Shown here in pieces: positions 51,801 through 60,344 of a stretch of 64,000 bases of DNA (positions are counted from its first letter, which is position 1; each line of letters opens with the position of its first letter). The translations under genes were made by a program, and so were the position numbers. The notes beneath the pieces were generated by a model that did no database searches, had not been told where the DNA came from, and worked only from the letters and a program-made list of their open reading frames with translations. The stretch lies in contig NZ_BAABGM010000015.1 of assembly GCF_039541575.1 (NCBI RefSeq), positions 186,001 through 250,000 of the forward strand, read 5' to 3'. The stretch is from Fodinibacter luteus. GTDB taxonomy: Bacteria; Actinomycetota; Actinomycetes; Actinomycetales; Dermatophilaceae.

Positions 51801-53778
51801 AGCCGTCGGACTCGGCGCGGCCGTCCCAGACCGCCGACACCGCACCCTCGAACAGGTCGCGCAGCCGCTCGTGCGGGCACTCCTCCCAGATCGCGGCATC
51901 CTTGACCCGCAGGCCGAAGTCGTAGACGTGCAGGGTCGTGCCGTCGGCCCGGTCGATCTCGAAGGGCTGCTCGTCGACGACCTCGACACCCATGTGGCTG
52001 AAGATCGGCAGGATGTCGGTGAGCGAGAGCGGGTCGACGCGGAAGAGCTTGAAGCGCCGGATGGTGGCGGGCGCGTCGGCCGGCCGGTAGAGGGCGACGC
52101 TCGTGCCCCGCCCGGGCCCGAGCCGGTCGAGGTGGGCGAGGTCGGCCACGCCCTGCCGCACGGTGAACGTCTCCTCGTAGGCCGTCGGGAAGGAGCGACC
52201 GAACCGGTCCATGAGGCGGTCGCCGGTCTCCTCGCCGTGGGCCGTGCGCAGGGCGTCACCGAGGCGGTCGGACCACGTGCGGCTCACCTCGACGAGGCGC
52301 TGCTCGAGGGCGTCCTGCTCGGCGCGGTCGAGCGTGCGCACCCGCTTGCCCTTGGCCACCCGGACGACGAACTGCAGGCGCGACAGGGCGGACTCGCTGA
52401 CCCGGGCCGAGAACTCGACCGACTCGCCGCCGAAGGTGTCCTTGAGCAGGTCGGCCATCTTGACGCGCACGCCGGTGTTGTAGCGGTCACGCGGGATGTA
52501 GACGAGGCAGGAGACGAAGCGCCCGAAGTCGTCCTCGCGGATGAACAGCTTGGTGCGGCGGCGCTCCTGGAGCTGGGTGACCGCCATCGCCGTCTCGTAG
52601 AGCTGCTCGACGCTGGCCTGGATGAGCTCGTCGCGGGGGTAGCCCTCGAGCACCCCGATGAGGTCCTTGCCGGTGTGGCTGTCGGGGGCGACCCCCGAGC
52701 GCTCGAGGACGCCGTGCACCTTCTCGGCGACGAGCGGCACGCGCATGACGGACTCGGTGTACGCGGTCGACGCGTAGAGGCCGAGGAACCGGCGCTCGCC
52801 GATGACGTTGCCCTCCTCGTCGTACTGCTTGACGCCGACGTAGTCGAGGTGTGCGACGCGGTGGACGGTCGAGCGCGAGTTGGCCTTCGTGAGCACGAGG
52901 ATGTTCGGCTCGTGGGCCTTGGCACGAGCCTGGGCCGAGAGCACGTCGGGCTCCTTGCCGAGCGGCGGGTCGGAGCGCAGCAGGCCGAGGCCCGAGCCGG
53001 TGACCGGCTCGATGACCTCGCCGGCGTCGGTCATCCGCAGGGTGTAGTCCCGGTAGCCGAGGAAGGTGAAGTGGTTGTCGGCCATCCACCGCAGGAAGCG
53101 GATGGCGAGCGCGGTCTCGTCGGCGTCGACGCCCTCCGGGGGCGTGCCCTCGAGCTCGGCCGCGACGACGAGGCACTTGCTGCGCATCCGCGGCCAGTCC
53201 TCGACGGCCTGGCGGACGTCCTCGAGGACCTCGCGCACGACCCGCTCGAGGTGGGCCCGGCGCTTCTCGTCGCTCTCGCGGTCGATGGACAGCAGCATCC
53301 ACGACTCGGCGAGCTCGCCGAGGGCCCCCTTGGCCTTCTTGCCCGTGACGTCGCGGTCCAGGACCTCCTCGAGGCCGCCGAGGGCGTCACGGCTCACGAC
53401 GAGCTGCGGGTGCACGATGAGGTGGATGTCGATGCCGGCGCCGACGAGGGCCCCGGTGACCGAGTCGACGAGGAAGGGCATGTCGTCGGTGACGACCTGG
53501 ATGACGGTGCGTGCGTTGGACCAGCCGTCGGTCTCGGTACTCGGGTTGTACACGCGCACGTTGGAGACGCCCGGCAGCCGGGTCGCAGCGAGCTCGAGGT
53601 GGCTCGCGGCCGCGCCGGCGTAGATGTCCGGGGTGCGCGACAGGAGCTCGTCGAGGGGCACGTGCCGGAAGTAGCGGTGCACGAACGTCGGTCCCCCGCC
53701 GTCCGGAGCGGCCTCCTCGAACGCGGTGGCGATCTCGGCGAGGACGTCCTCACGGCTGCGGGCCTGGGCGGTCGACAT
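48838..53778 (-). CDS. gdh: NAD-specific glutamate dehydrogenase, large 180-kDa class
   Basis: A 1646-residue enzyme that deaminates glutamate to 2-oxoglutarate with NAD. The N-terminal 700 residues hold the ACT-like regulatory segments of this class. The catalytic core (about 820-1100) has [28 protein letters not shown] and [20 protein letters not shown], and later [14 protein letters not shown]. Length is normal for this class. ATG at 53778 follows AAGGAG at a rather long distance (13 nt), and a TAGGCT about 65 nt upstream may be the -10 box. The upstream gene on the same strand is a membrane transporter, so amino acid uptake could feed it. A strong hairpin begins directly after the stop. 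Confidence 0.95.
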   Translation of the reverse strand: [1646 protein letters not shown]

Positions 53779-54137
53779 GGCGCGGTGGCACTCCTTCGTC
53801 GCTACTCACCGGGGGCGGCGGGGCACGCCGTCGTGCCCGCCCCGAGCCTAGCCATTCGCGAGCGCCGGCCGACGGGTGGCGGCCGGGCAGGTGTCTCGTC
53901 GGCGAGACGGTTCCGCACCAGGCGGCACTGCACCGGTCGTGGTGTAGGCGCCCGGCACGCCATGCAGCCAGCGGACCGGGCGCGGCTCCGGCTCGATGCT
54001 CCTCCTCACCGAGCTGCACGGCGCCGCCCTCCGGCGCGGCACCCGCGCCGGGCGGGGCTCCTGCCGGATCGAGGTGACACCGCTCGCGGATCCGCGCACC
54101 TGCCGGTCGACCCGACCGGCTGCTCGCGGGTGCACCG
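53779..54137. other. Gap between gdh and the upstream transporter
   Basis: About 360 nt. The 3' part (near 53846) holds TAGGCT, the probable gdh -10 box. The rest is GC-rich with short palindromes (GGCGCCGCCCTCCGGCGCGG; CGGTCGACCCGACCG) that could end the transporter transcript. Open frames exist on both strands but have no recognisable protein pattern. Confidence 0.5.
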
Positions 54138-55346
54138 TCAGCCGGCCCCGATCCGCCCCGCGATGATGCTCGTCACGACGACCGAGGTGATCGTGACCGT
54201 CGAGAACCCGGCGACGATCATCTTCGGCAGGATCGACTGCTCTATCGCGGCGACCTCCTCGGGACTCTCCCCGGCCCCCTTGGCCGCCTCCTGCGACAGG
54301 ATCATCGTGCCGGGGAACCCGTAGAGCGAGGTCAGCCCGATCGCGATCGACATCGGGATGCTGTAGCCGAGCAGCTTGCCGACCAGGGCCGAGAACCCCG
54401 TGATCCCGGCGACGCCGAACACGAAGACGAGCAGGAGGGGGAGGGCGAGCGCCTTGACGTCTGCCGGCTCGACGGTCGCGAGCGGGCCGAAGACGAGGAT
54501 CATGATGGCGAGCATCATGAGGCCGAAGGAGTCGATGCCGGCGAGCACCGACGGCTTGAAGACCCCGCTCGTGCGCAGCGCGATCCCGAAGACGAGGGCC
54601 ACGACGAAGGTGTTGAGGATGCCGTCGGTCAGGTTGTTGATGCCGAGCGAGGCGAGCACGACGAGCCCGACGACGAACAGCGTGCCGGGGGTGTTGAGGA
54701 ACGCGGCGGGGAGCATCGACGCGGAGGCGGCCTCCTCGCCGACCTCCTCGGCCGGCGCCAGGTTCCCGGCGCGGTACTCGTCCCGCAGCCGGGCCGCCTC
54801 CTTGCGCAGGATGAGAGAGGTGAGCGGGAAGCCGACGAGGCCCTGGAGGGCGGCGATGAGCACCGGGAAGACCGCGATCGCCGTCAGGCCGACGCCGAGG
54901 GCGGCCTCCTGGACGATGATGACCGAGATGGTGCCGCCGCTCAGGGCCCCGGTGCCCGCGACGACGAAGTCGAGCGCCTGGGCGTAGCCGTCGGCGGCCG
55001 AGCCGGAGATCCGCCCACCGAAGAGCAGGCTCGCGACCCACAGCGCGACCCCGATGCCGACGACGGTCGAGAAGCCGATGAGGAAGGTCTTCCACTGCTT
55101 CTTGAAGTCGTCGAGGCTGATCATCGTCCCGAGGTGCACGATGATGAACCCGACGACGACGCCGGCGAGCGCGAGCAGCGACGAGCTGGCCAGCAGGTCG
55201 TCGGGGAAGATGCCGGTGAGGAACCCGACGAGGAAGATGATCGACGCGACGAACAGCGACGAGAGCAGCGACTTCGTCTTGCGCGCGACGTACTCGCTCA
55301 CCGTCCACACCGCCATGACGACGACGAAGGCCACGATCGGGTTCAT
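54138..55346 (-). CDS. Multi-pass membrane transporter, sodium/glutamate symporter-like
   Basis: A 402-residue protein with about ten membrane helices (MNPIVAFVVVMAVWTVSEYVA; LFVASIIFLVGFLTGIFP; ALAGVVVGFIIVHLGTMISLDD). The two half-repeats and the GTGALSGGTISVIIVQEAALG loop suggest a secondary carrier of the glutamate:sodium symporter or a related class, but I cannot place it with certainty. Its position directly upstream of NAD-glutamate dehydrogenase fits glutamate or dicarboxylate transport. GAGGAG lies 5 nt before the ATG. Confidence 0.6.
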   Translation of the reverse strand: MNPIVAFVVVMAVWTVSEYVARKTKSLLSSLFVASIIFLVGFLTGIFPDDLLASSSLLALAGVVVGFIIVHLGTMISLDDFKKQWKTFLIGFSTVVGIGVALWVASLLFGGRISGSAADGYAQALDFVVAGTGALSGGTISVIIVQEAALGVGLTAIAVFPVLIAALQGLVGFPLTSLILRKEAARLRDEYRAGNLAPAEEVGEEAASASMLPAAFLNTPGTLFVVGLVVLASLGINNLTDGILNTFVVALVFGIALRTSGVFKPSVLAGIDSFGLMMLAIMILVFGPLATVEPADVKALALPLLLVFVFGVAGITGFSALVGKLLGYSIPMSIAIGLTSLYGFPGTMILSQEAAKGAGESPEEVAAIEQSILPKMIVAGFSTVTITSVVVTSIIAGRIGAG

Positions 55347-55426
55347 GGGGTCTCCTCAGGGAACGGTTGGCTGATCCAACCACGGGTGCACTCGAGGCCG
55401 GGTGCGTCGGACGAGAGCCGGCACGT

Positions 55427-56989
55427 TCAGAACCCCCACACGACGGGGACCCACAGCACCGCCACCGCCAGGAAGAGCAGGAGGAGGGGCAGGCCGAGCT
55501 TCCAGTAGTCGCCGAAGCGGTAGCCCCCCGGCTCGAGGATCATCGTGTTCGCCGGGGTGGCGACGGGGGTGAGGAAGGACGCCGCCCCCGAGATCCCGAG
55601 CGCCATCATGAACGGCAGCGGTGAGGCGCCGAGGTCGAGCGCGACGACCGCCCCGATCGGCGTCATGATGAGCACCGTCGCCGTGTTGCTGATGAGCTGC
55701 CCGAGCAGCATCGTGATCAGGCACAGGGCGAGCAGCGCGAGGTGCGGCGACGCCGACCCGACGACGTCGAGCAGCCGGCCGGCGATGAGGTCGGCGGTGC
55801 CGGTCGTGGTGAACGCCGTCGACAGCGGGATCATCCCCCCGACGAGCACGACCGTCGTCCACGAGACCGCCCGGTAGGCCTGCGTCGGGGTGAGCACGCC
55901 GGTGAGCACGACGGCGCACGCGGCGAACAGCCCGGCGATGGCCGAGGGCACGATCCCCGTCGCGAGGAGGACGACCATCCCGGCGAGGACCGCGACGGCC
56001 CGCCGGGCCCCGCGCCCGAGCGGCACGCCGCGACGCAGCCGGGCCGGGTCGTCGACGACGAGCACCTCGCCGCCGCCGGAGGTGTGCTCCTGCAGCTTGT
56101 CCCAGCTGCCGCTCAGCAGGAGGGTGTCCCCGGCCCGCAGTCGCTCGTCGGGGCCCTCCAGCTCGTCACCGGAGCGCTGGACGGCGAGCACGACGAGGTC
56201 GCCGCTCGGGGTGGCCATCCCCGCGAACAGGTGCTGGCCGATGAGGGGCGAGCGCGGCGCGACGACGACCTCGGTGACGCCGCGCGTCGCCCCGACGAGG
56301 TCGGTCCCCTCCGGCAGCGCGTACTGCGCCCGCAGCGCGTCCGTGAGGTCGCCGAGGTCCTGGGGCAGGCTCTCGGGCGTGCGGTGCGGCAGCAGCCGGC
56401 GGCCGAACACGACGATGATGACGAGCGCCCCGGTGAGCAGCGGGATGCCGGCCAGCGCGAACTCGAGGAACGCGAAGGGCCGTGCGCCGGCATCCTGCGC
56501 CGCGTTGCTGACGATGATGTTGACCGGCGTCCCGGTGAGGGCGAGCATCGAGCCGGCGTGCGCGGAGAACGCGAGGGGCATGAGCATCTGGGACGGCGGC
56601 ATCCCCGCGCGCGCGGCCACGACGACGACGACCGGGATGAGCGCCGCGACGGCGCCGTTGACGCTGATGAGCGCGGTGAGCACGGCGACGAGCAGGCAGA
56701 CGACGACGAGCAGGCGGGCCCGCCCCTCGCCGCCGCGCACGAGCAGCTGCTCCCCCGCCCACGCCGTGACCCCGGTCGAGTCGAGCGCCTCGCCGACGAC
56801 GAACAGCGTCGCGATGAAGATGACCGTCGGGTCGCCGAACCCTGCCAGCGCGTCGTCGAGCTCGAGGATTCCCGTGAGCCACAACGAGACCGAGACGCCG
56901 ATGGCGACGATGCCCAGCGGCACGCGGTTCGACACGAAGGCGACGACGGCGAGCGCGAGGATGGCGAGGGTCGTCGCCTCCGGGCTCAT
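55427..56989 (-). CDS. SLC13/DASS-type anion transporter with TrkA-C domain
   Basis: A 520-residue protein with about eleven membrane helices in two halves separated by a cytoplasmic TrkA-C/RCK domain (about 215-300: GVTEVVVAPRSPLIGQHLF...GDELEGPDERLRAGDTLLLSG). The motifs LALTGTPVNIIVSNAA and ASFLTPVATPANTMIL are the paired SNT/TNT-like signatures of the DASS/SLC13 family, which carry dicarboxylates or sulfate. The ATG at 56989 has TAGAGT 7 nt upstream. Not clearly in an operon with the next transporter (81-nt gap). Confidence 0.85.
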   Translation of the reverse strand: MSPEATTLAILALAVVAFVSNRVPLGIVAIGVSVSLWLTGILELDDALAGFGDPTVIFIATLFVVGEALDSTGVTAWAGEQLLVRGGEGRARLLVVVCLLVAVLTALISVNGAVAALIPVVVVVAARAGMPPSQMLMPLAFSAHAGSMLALTGTPVNIIVSNAAQDAGARPFAFLEFALAGIPLLTGALVIIVVFGRRLLPHRTPESLPQDLGDLTDALRAQYALPEGTDLVGATRGVTEVVVAPRSPLIGQHLFAGMATPSGDLVVLAVQRSGDELEGPDERLRAGDTLLLSGSWDKLQEHTSGGGEVLVVDDPARLRRGVPLGRGARRAVAVLAGMVVLLATGIVPSAIAGLFAACAVVLTGVLTPTQAYRAVSWTTVVLVGGMIPLSTAFTTTGTADLIAGRLLDVVGSASPHLALLALCLITMLLGQLISNTATVLIMTPIGAVVALDLGASPLPFMMALGISGAASFLTPVATPANTMILEPGGYRFGDYWKLGLPLLLLFLAVAVLWVPVVWGF

Positions 56990-56996
56990 GGGCGTG

Positions 56997-57002
56997 ACTC
57001 TA
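56997..57002 (-). promoter_or_regulatory. -10 box (TAGAGT), leaderless SLC13 gene
   Basis: TAGAGT on the minus strand ends 7 nt before the ATG at 56989. Confidence 0.55.
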
Positions 57003-57157
57003 GACCCGGGCACGGTCCCGCTCGTCGAGGTTCCACCGATGCCGGCTCGGGGGCGTCGCGCGGGATGCCGGGCGCGCGTCGGGTGCCCGGCCCGCGGCAG
57101 CAGGGGGGTTCAGCGCGGGCTACCGAACCGTGCGCACCGGAGGTTCGCCGGCCGGCG

Positions 57158-58579
57158 CTACTCGACGACGACGTCGAGGGTGTGGCCAGACGGGTCGGCG
57201 GCGTAGGCGATCCGGCTGCCTGACGCCCGGGCCGCCCGCAGTGCCTCGACGACGTCGACGGTCACCACCTCGCCGGGGGCGAGCACCGGGATGCCGGGCG
57301 GGTAGGGCGCGACGATCTCGGCGCTCACCCGACCGACGGCCCGCTCGACCGGCACGCTCTCGCGCTCGGCGAAGAAGGCCTCGCGCGGCGACATGGCCGG
57401 CACGGGGTCGACGGCCCACACCCCCGACACTACGACCGGCCGGGGCCTGCCCCGCCGGCCCTGGACCGACTCGACGAGCGCCACGGCGAGGTCCTCGACC
57501 CGCTCCGGGCTGTCGGCGAGGGTCACCATCGCGACGATCGTGTCGCGGTCGGCCATCTCGACCGGCATCCCCCGGGCGAGCAGGTCGGCCTCGACCTCGT
57601 TGCCGTCGGCGCCGGTGCCGGGCAGGACGAGCACGAGGCGCATCGGGTCGACAGCGGGCCCGTCGAGCACGACGAGCCCGGTCAGCTGCGCCAGCCGGCG
57701 GCGAGCAGCCGCGACCGCCTCGACGACGGGGCCGAGCAGGGCCTCGCCGTCGCGCTCGAGGAGGGCGCGCGAGGCGTCGATGCTCGCCAGGATGGCGCCG
57801 GCCGGGCTCGTCGTGGCGGTGGCATCGACGGCTGCGTCGAAGCGGGCCCGGCTGATCCGTCGGCTGCGGGCGAGGAGGAGGGCTCCCTGCGACCACGCCG
57901 GCAGGGTCTTGTGCGCGCTCGTCACGAGGGCGTCGGCCCCGGCGGCCAGGGCGTGTGGCGGCAGCGCCGGGTGGAAGCCGAAGTGCGCACCCCACGCGGC
58001 GTCGACGACGAGCGGGATGCCGTGCGCGTGCGAGACCGCGGCGAGCGCGCCGACGTCGCCCACCGTCCCGACGTAGGACGGGTCGCCGATGAGCACGGCC
58101 GTCGCGTCGGGGGCCGCGGCGAGGGCCGCCTCGAGGTCGGATGCGGTGACCCCGAGCGGCAGGCCGTGCGCGGCATCCACCTCGGGTCGCACCCAGACCG
58201 GTTCGAGGCCGGCGAGGACGAGTCCGAGGAGCATCGAGCGGTGCAGGGTGCGGGCGACGACGACCCGGTCGCCGGGGCGGCCGACGGTGAGCGCGAGCGC
58301 CTGGTTGCCGTGCGTCGAGCCACCGACGGAGAAGCGGCACAGGTCGGCGCCCCAGAGCCGGGCGGCCCGGCCCTCGGCCTCGGCGACGACGCCCCGCGAG
58401 AGCTTCATCGTGTCGAGCCCGGCGTAGAGGGGCACGTCGCCCGCGACGACGTCCCCGACGAGGTCGTGGCGCTGCTTGTGCCCGGGGATGGTGAAGGGGG
58501 TCGGGGCGTCCTCGTGGAAGCGCAGCCAGGCGTCGAGCAGCGGCGCGACGCCGCGCAGGTGCCGCGGGTCAGTGGGCAC
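57158..58579 (-). CDS. PLP-dependent Orn/Lys/Arg decarboxylase-like enzyme
   Basis: A 473-residue fold-type I PLP enzyme of the Orn/Lys/Arg decarboxylase family. Visible are TPFTIPGHKQRHDLVG, GSTHGNQALALTVGRPGDRVVVAR, the aspartate VVDAAWGAHFGFHP and the PLP lysine in SAHKTLPAWSQGA. It lacks the N-terminal wing domain and has a short C-terminal domain, like the small decarboxylases of Gram-positives. The GTG start lies inside the end of the M20 gene (11-nt overlap), so the two are made together. A polyamine role is likely; the substrate is undecided. Confidence 0.85.
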   Translation of the reverse strand: MPTDPRHLRGVAPLLDAWLRFHEDAPTPFTIPGHKQRHDLVGDVVAGDVPLYAGLDTMKLSRGVVAEAEGRAARLWGADLCRFSVGGSTHGNQALALTVGRPGDRVVVARTLHRSMLLGLVLAGLEPVWVRPEVDAAHGLPLGVTASDLEAALAAAPDATAVLIGDPSYVGTVGDVGALAAVSHAHGIPLVVDAAWGAHFGFHPALPPHALAAGADALVTSAHKTLPAWSQGALLLARSRRISRARFDAAVDATATTSPAGAILASIDASRALLERDGEALLGPVVEAVAAARRRLAQLTGLVVLDGPAVDPMRLVLVLPGTGADGNEVEADLLARGMPVEMADRDTIVAMVTLADSPERVEDLAVALVESVQGRRGRPRPVVVSGVWAVDPVPAMSPREAFFAERESVPVERAVGRVSAEIVAPYPPGIPVLAPGEVVTVDVVEALRAARASGSRIAYAADPSGHTLDVVVE

Positions 58580-60152
58580 GGCCGGCCACCCACTGCGAGA
58601 CCGCGTCGGTCAGGGCGACGGTGAACCGTCGCACCTGGTGGAGGTCCACCCACTCGTCGGCGGCGTGCAGCCCACCGCCGGCGGGTCCGCAGACGAGGGT
58701 CGGGATGCCGGCCGCCTGCCACAGCGGCGCCTCCATCCAGTACGGCGCGTGGAACCGTTCCGGGGCGGAGAGGGCGGGTCCCACGGCGGGGGCGGGTTCA
58801 GCGGCCGGCACGGCGGATGCGGGTTCAGCGGCGGGGACGGGTCCGGCGGTGGGTGCCGCGCCGACGGCGAGGGCGGTCTCGAGGGCCTGGCCGAGGTCGG
58901 CCGCGGGGCCGGTGTCGTCGAGCCGCCAGGAGTCGCGGGCCAGGACGAGCCGGGCGCGCGAGCGCACCGTGTCGTCGTGGAGTCGGAGGTGGACGAGCAG
59001 GTGCTGGACCTCGGACAGGGCCACGTCCGAGGTCTCGCCGGGGACCGTGCGCCGCTCGACGAGGGCCCGTGCCGTGCGGGCGAGGACGAAGGGCGACTCG
59101 CCCCCGGACGCGAGGGTGACGAGCATCGTCCCGCCGTGCTCGGCGACCTCGCGGCCGCGCTCCTCGACCGCCGTGAGGAGGCGGCCAAGATGTGCGACGG
59201 CGTTGACCCCGAGGTCGGGCTGCGAGGAGTGCGCCGCCTGTCCCTCGAGCTCGACCTCCACGAGGGCGTAGCCGCGCAGGGTCTCGGCGAGGGCGAGCCA
59301 GGTCGGCTCGGTGATGACGGCGACGTCGGGCCGCACCCCGAGGCCGGGCAGCGCCTCGAGCACGGCCTCGGTGCCCAGGCTCGCGTCCTCCTCGTCGGCG
59401 ACGAGGGCCAGGACGACCCGGCCCGGCGACCCTCGACGAGCCAGCTCCTCGGCGGCGACGACGATCGCGGCCACTCCGCCCTTCATGTCGCAGGCACCCC
59501 GACCCTCGAGCCGGTCGCCGTCGGTGCGGGGCTCGAACGGCGCGGTCATCCCGTCGACCCCGACGGTGTCGAGGTGGCCGGTGAGGACGACCGTGGGGCC
59601 CGGTGTGCCCGTGCCGTCCGTGGTGCTGTCCACAGGGGTGGCTGCGCCGTGGGGTCCGATCGCGACGAGGCTCGGGCGGTCGGGGTGGCCGGGCGGGGTG
59701 ACGACGTGGGTCTCGAAGCCGGCGCGTCGCAGGCGGGTGCGCAGGTGCTCGACGATCGCCGCCTCTCCGGCGGCGCCCGGTACGAGGCCCGGGTTGACCG
59801 AGTCGATGGCGACGAGCGCTGCGGTGAGGGCGACGGCATCCGCCCCGAGGTCCGCGTCGGTGCGCGGACCGGCATCCGACCCCGGGTTAGCGGCGGTGAG
59901 GGCGACGGCATCCGCCCCGAGGTCCGCGTCGCTGCGCGGACCGGCATCCGACCTGGGGTCCGCGGCGGTGAGGGCGACGGCATCCGCCGCGAGGCCCGCG
60001 TCGGTGCGCGGACCGGCATCCGACCTGGGGTCCGCGGCGGTGCGAGCACCGGCTGCACCACCGCCGGCGCCTTCGAGGCTGCCGGACCGGTCTCTCCTGG
60101 GGCGGTCGGTGACGCCATCCCTGCGGTCGTCGGTGAGGTCGTCGGTGGCCAC
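58569..60152 (-). CDS. M20-family deacylase/dipeptidase with repeated N-terminus
   Basis: A 527-residue zinc enzyme of the ArgE/DapE/CPG2 group: VVLTGHLDTVGVDG (metal His and Asp), GRGACDMKGGVAAIV (bridging Asp), ALVADEEDASLGTE (catalytic Glu) and the dimerisation domain GYALVEVELEGQAAHSSQPDLGVNA. Residues about 38-110 are three copies of a 24-residue repeat (ADLGADAVALTAAxPGSDAGPRTD) that ends in the true first helix. Ala/Pro repeats also interrupt the second half (AAPTAGPVPAAEPASAVP). TAGGGT lies 6 nt before the GTG at 60152, so the repeats appear to be translated. Coupled to the decarboxylase. Confidence 0.85.
   Translation of the reverse strand: MATDDLTDDRRDGVTDRPRRDRSGSLEGAGGGAAGARTAADPRSDAGPRTDAGLAADAVALTAADPRSDAGPRSDADLGADAVALTAANPGSDAGPRTDADLGADAVALTAALVAIDSVNPGLVPGAAGEAAIVEHLRTRLRRAGFETHVVTPPGHPDRPSLVAIGPHGAATPVDSTTDGTGTPGPTVVLTGHLDTVGVDGMTAPFEPRTDGDRLEGRGACDMKGGVAAIVVAAEELARRGSPGRVVLALVADEEDASLGTEAVLEALPGLGVRPDVAVITEPTWLALAETLRGYALVEVELEGQAAHSSQPDLGVNAVAHLGRLLTAVEERGREVAEHGGTMLVTLASGGESPFVLARTARALVERRTVPGETSDVALSEVQHLLVHLRLHDDTVRSRARLVLARDSWRLDDTGPAADLGQALETALAVGAAPTAGPVPAAEPASAVPAAEPAPAVGPALSAPERFHAPYWMEAPLWQAAGIPTLVCGPAGGGLHAADEWVDLHQVRRFTVALTDAVSQWVAGRAH
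59821..60036 (-). repeat. Three tandem 72-bp repeats in the 5' part of the M20 gene
   Basis: Units begin at 59821, 59893 and 59965, with a partial fourth start at 60037. The period of 72 nt keeps the frame (24 residues). Each unit holds two GGCATCCG words. Confidence 0.8.
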
Positions 60153-60158
60153 TCTTGG

Positions 60159-60164
60159 ACCCTA
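60159..60164 (-). promoter_or_regulatory. -10 box (TAGGGT), leaderless M20 gene
   Basis: TAGGGT on the minus strand ends 6 nt before the GTG at 60152. Confidence 0.5.
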
Positions 60165-60332
60165 CGCCGCTCCGCCGGGGCGCCGGGCGTGGAGGCTGCC
60201 TCCCGCCGTGGGTGCCGAAGTGGCTGCCGGGGCGACCACCTCGGCACCCAACCCCGGGCCACCGCGACGGGCGACAACCTCGAGGGCCCGGGGGGCTGTG
60301 GACGACGACGGGGTCCGACGGCGGTCCTTCCC

Positions 60333-60338
60333 TAGAGT
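60333..60338 (+). promoter_or_regulatory. -10 box (TAGAGT), leaderless small helical gene
   Basis: TAGAGT ends 6 nt before the GTG at 60345. Together with 60159 it makes a divergent promoter pair. Confidence 0.5.
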
Positions 60339-60344
60339 GGCGGG

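Noticed and set aside
48541..54324. A 1927-codon open frame on the plus strand opposite the glutamate dehydrogenase gene
   Set aside because: It is an antisense shadow. In DNA of this GC content the reverse of a gene often lacks stops. The translation has no family pattern and is dominated by Arg, Asp, Gly and Val, while the minus-strand product is a full NAD-GDH.
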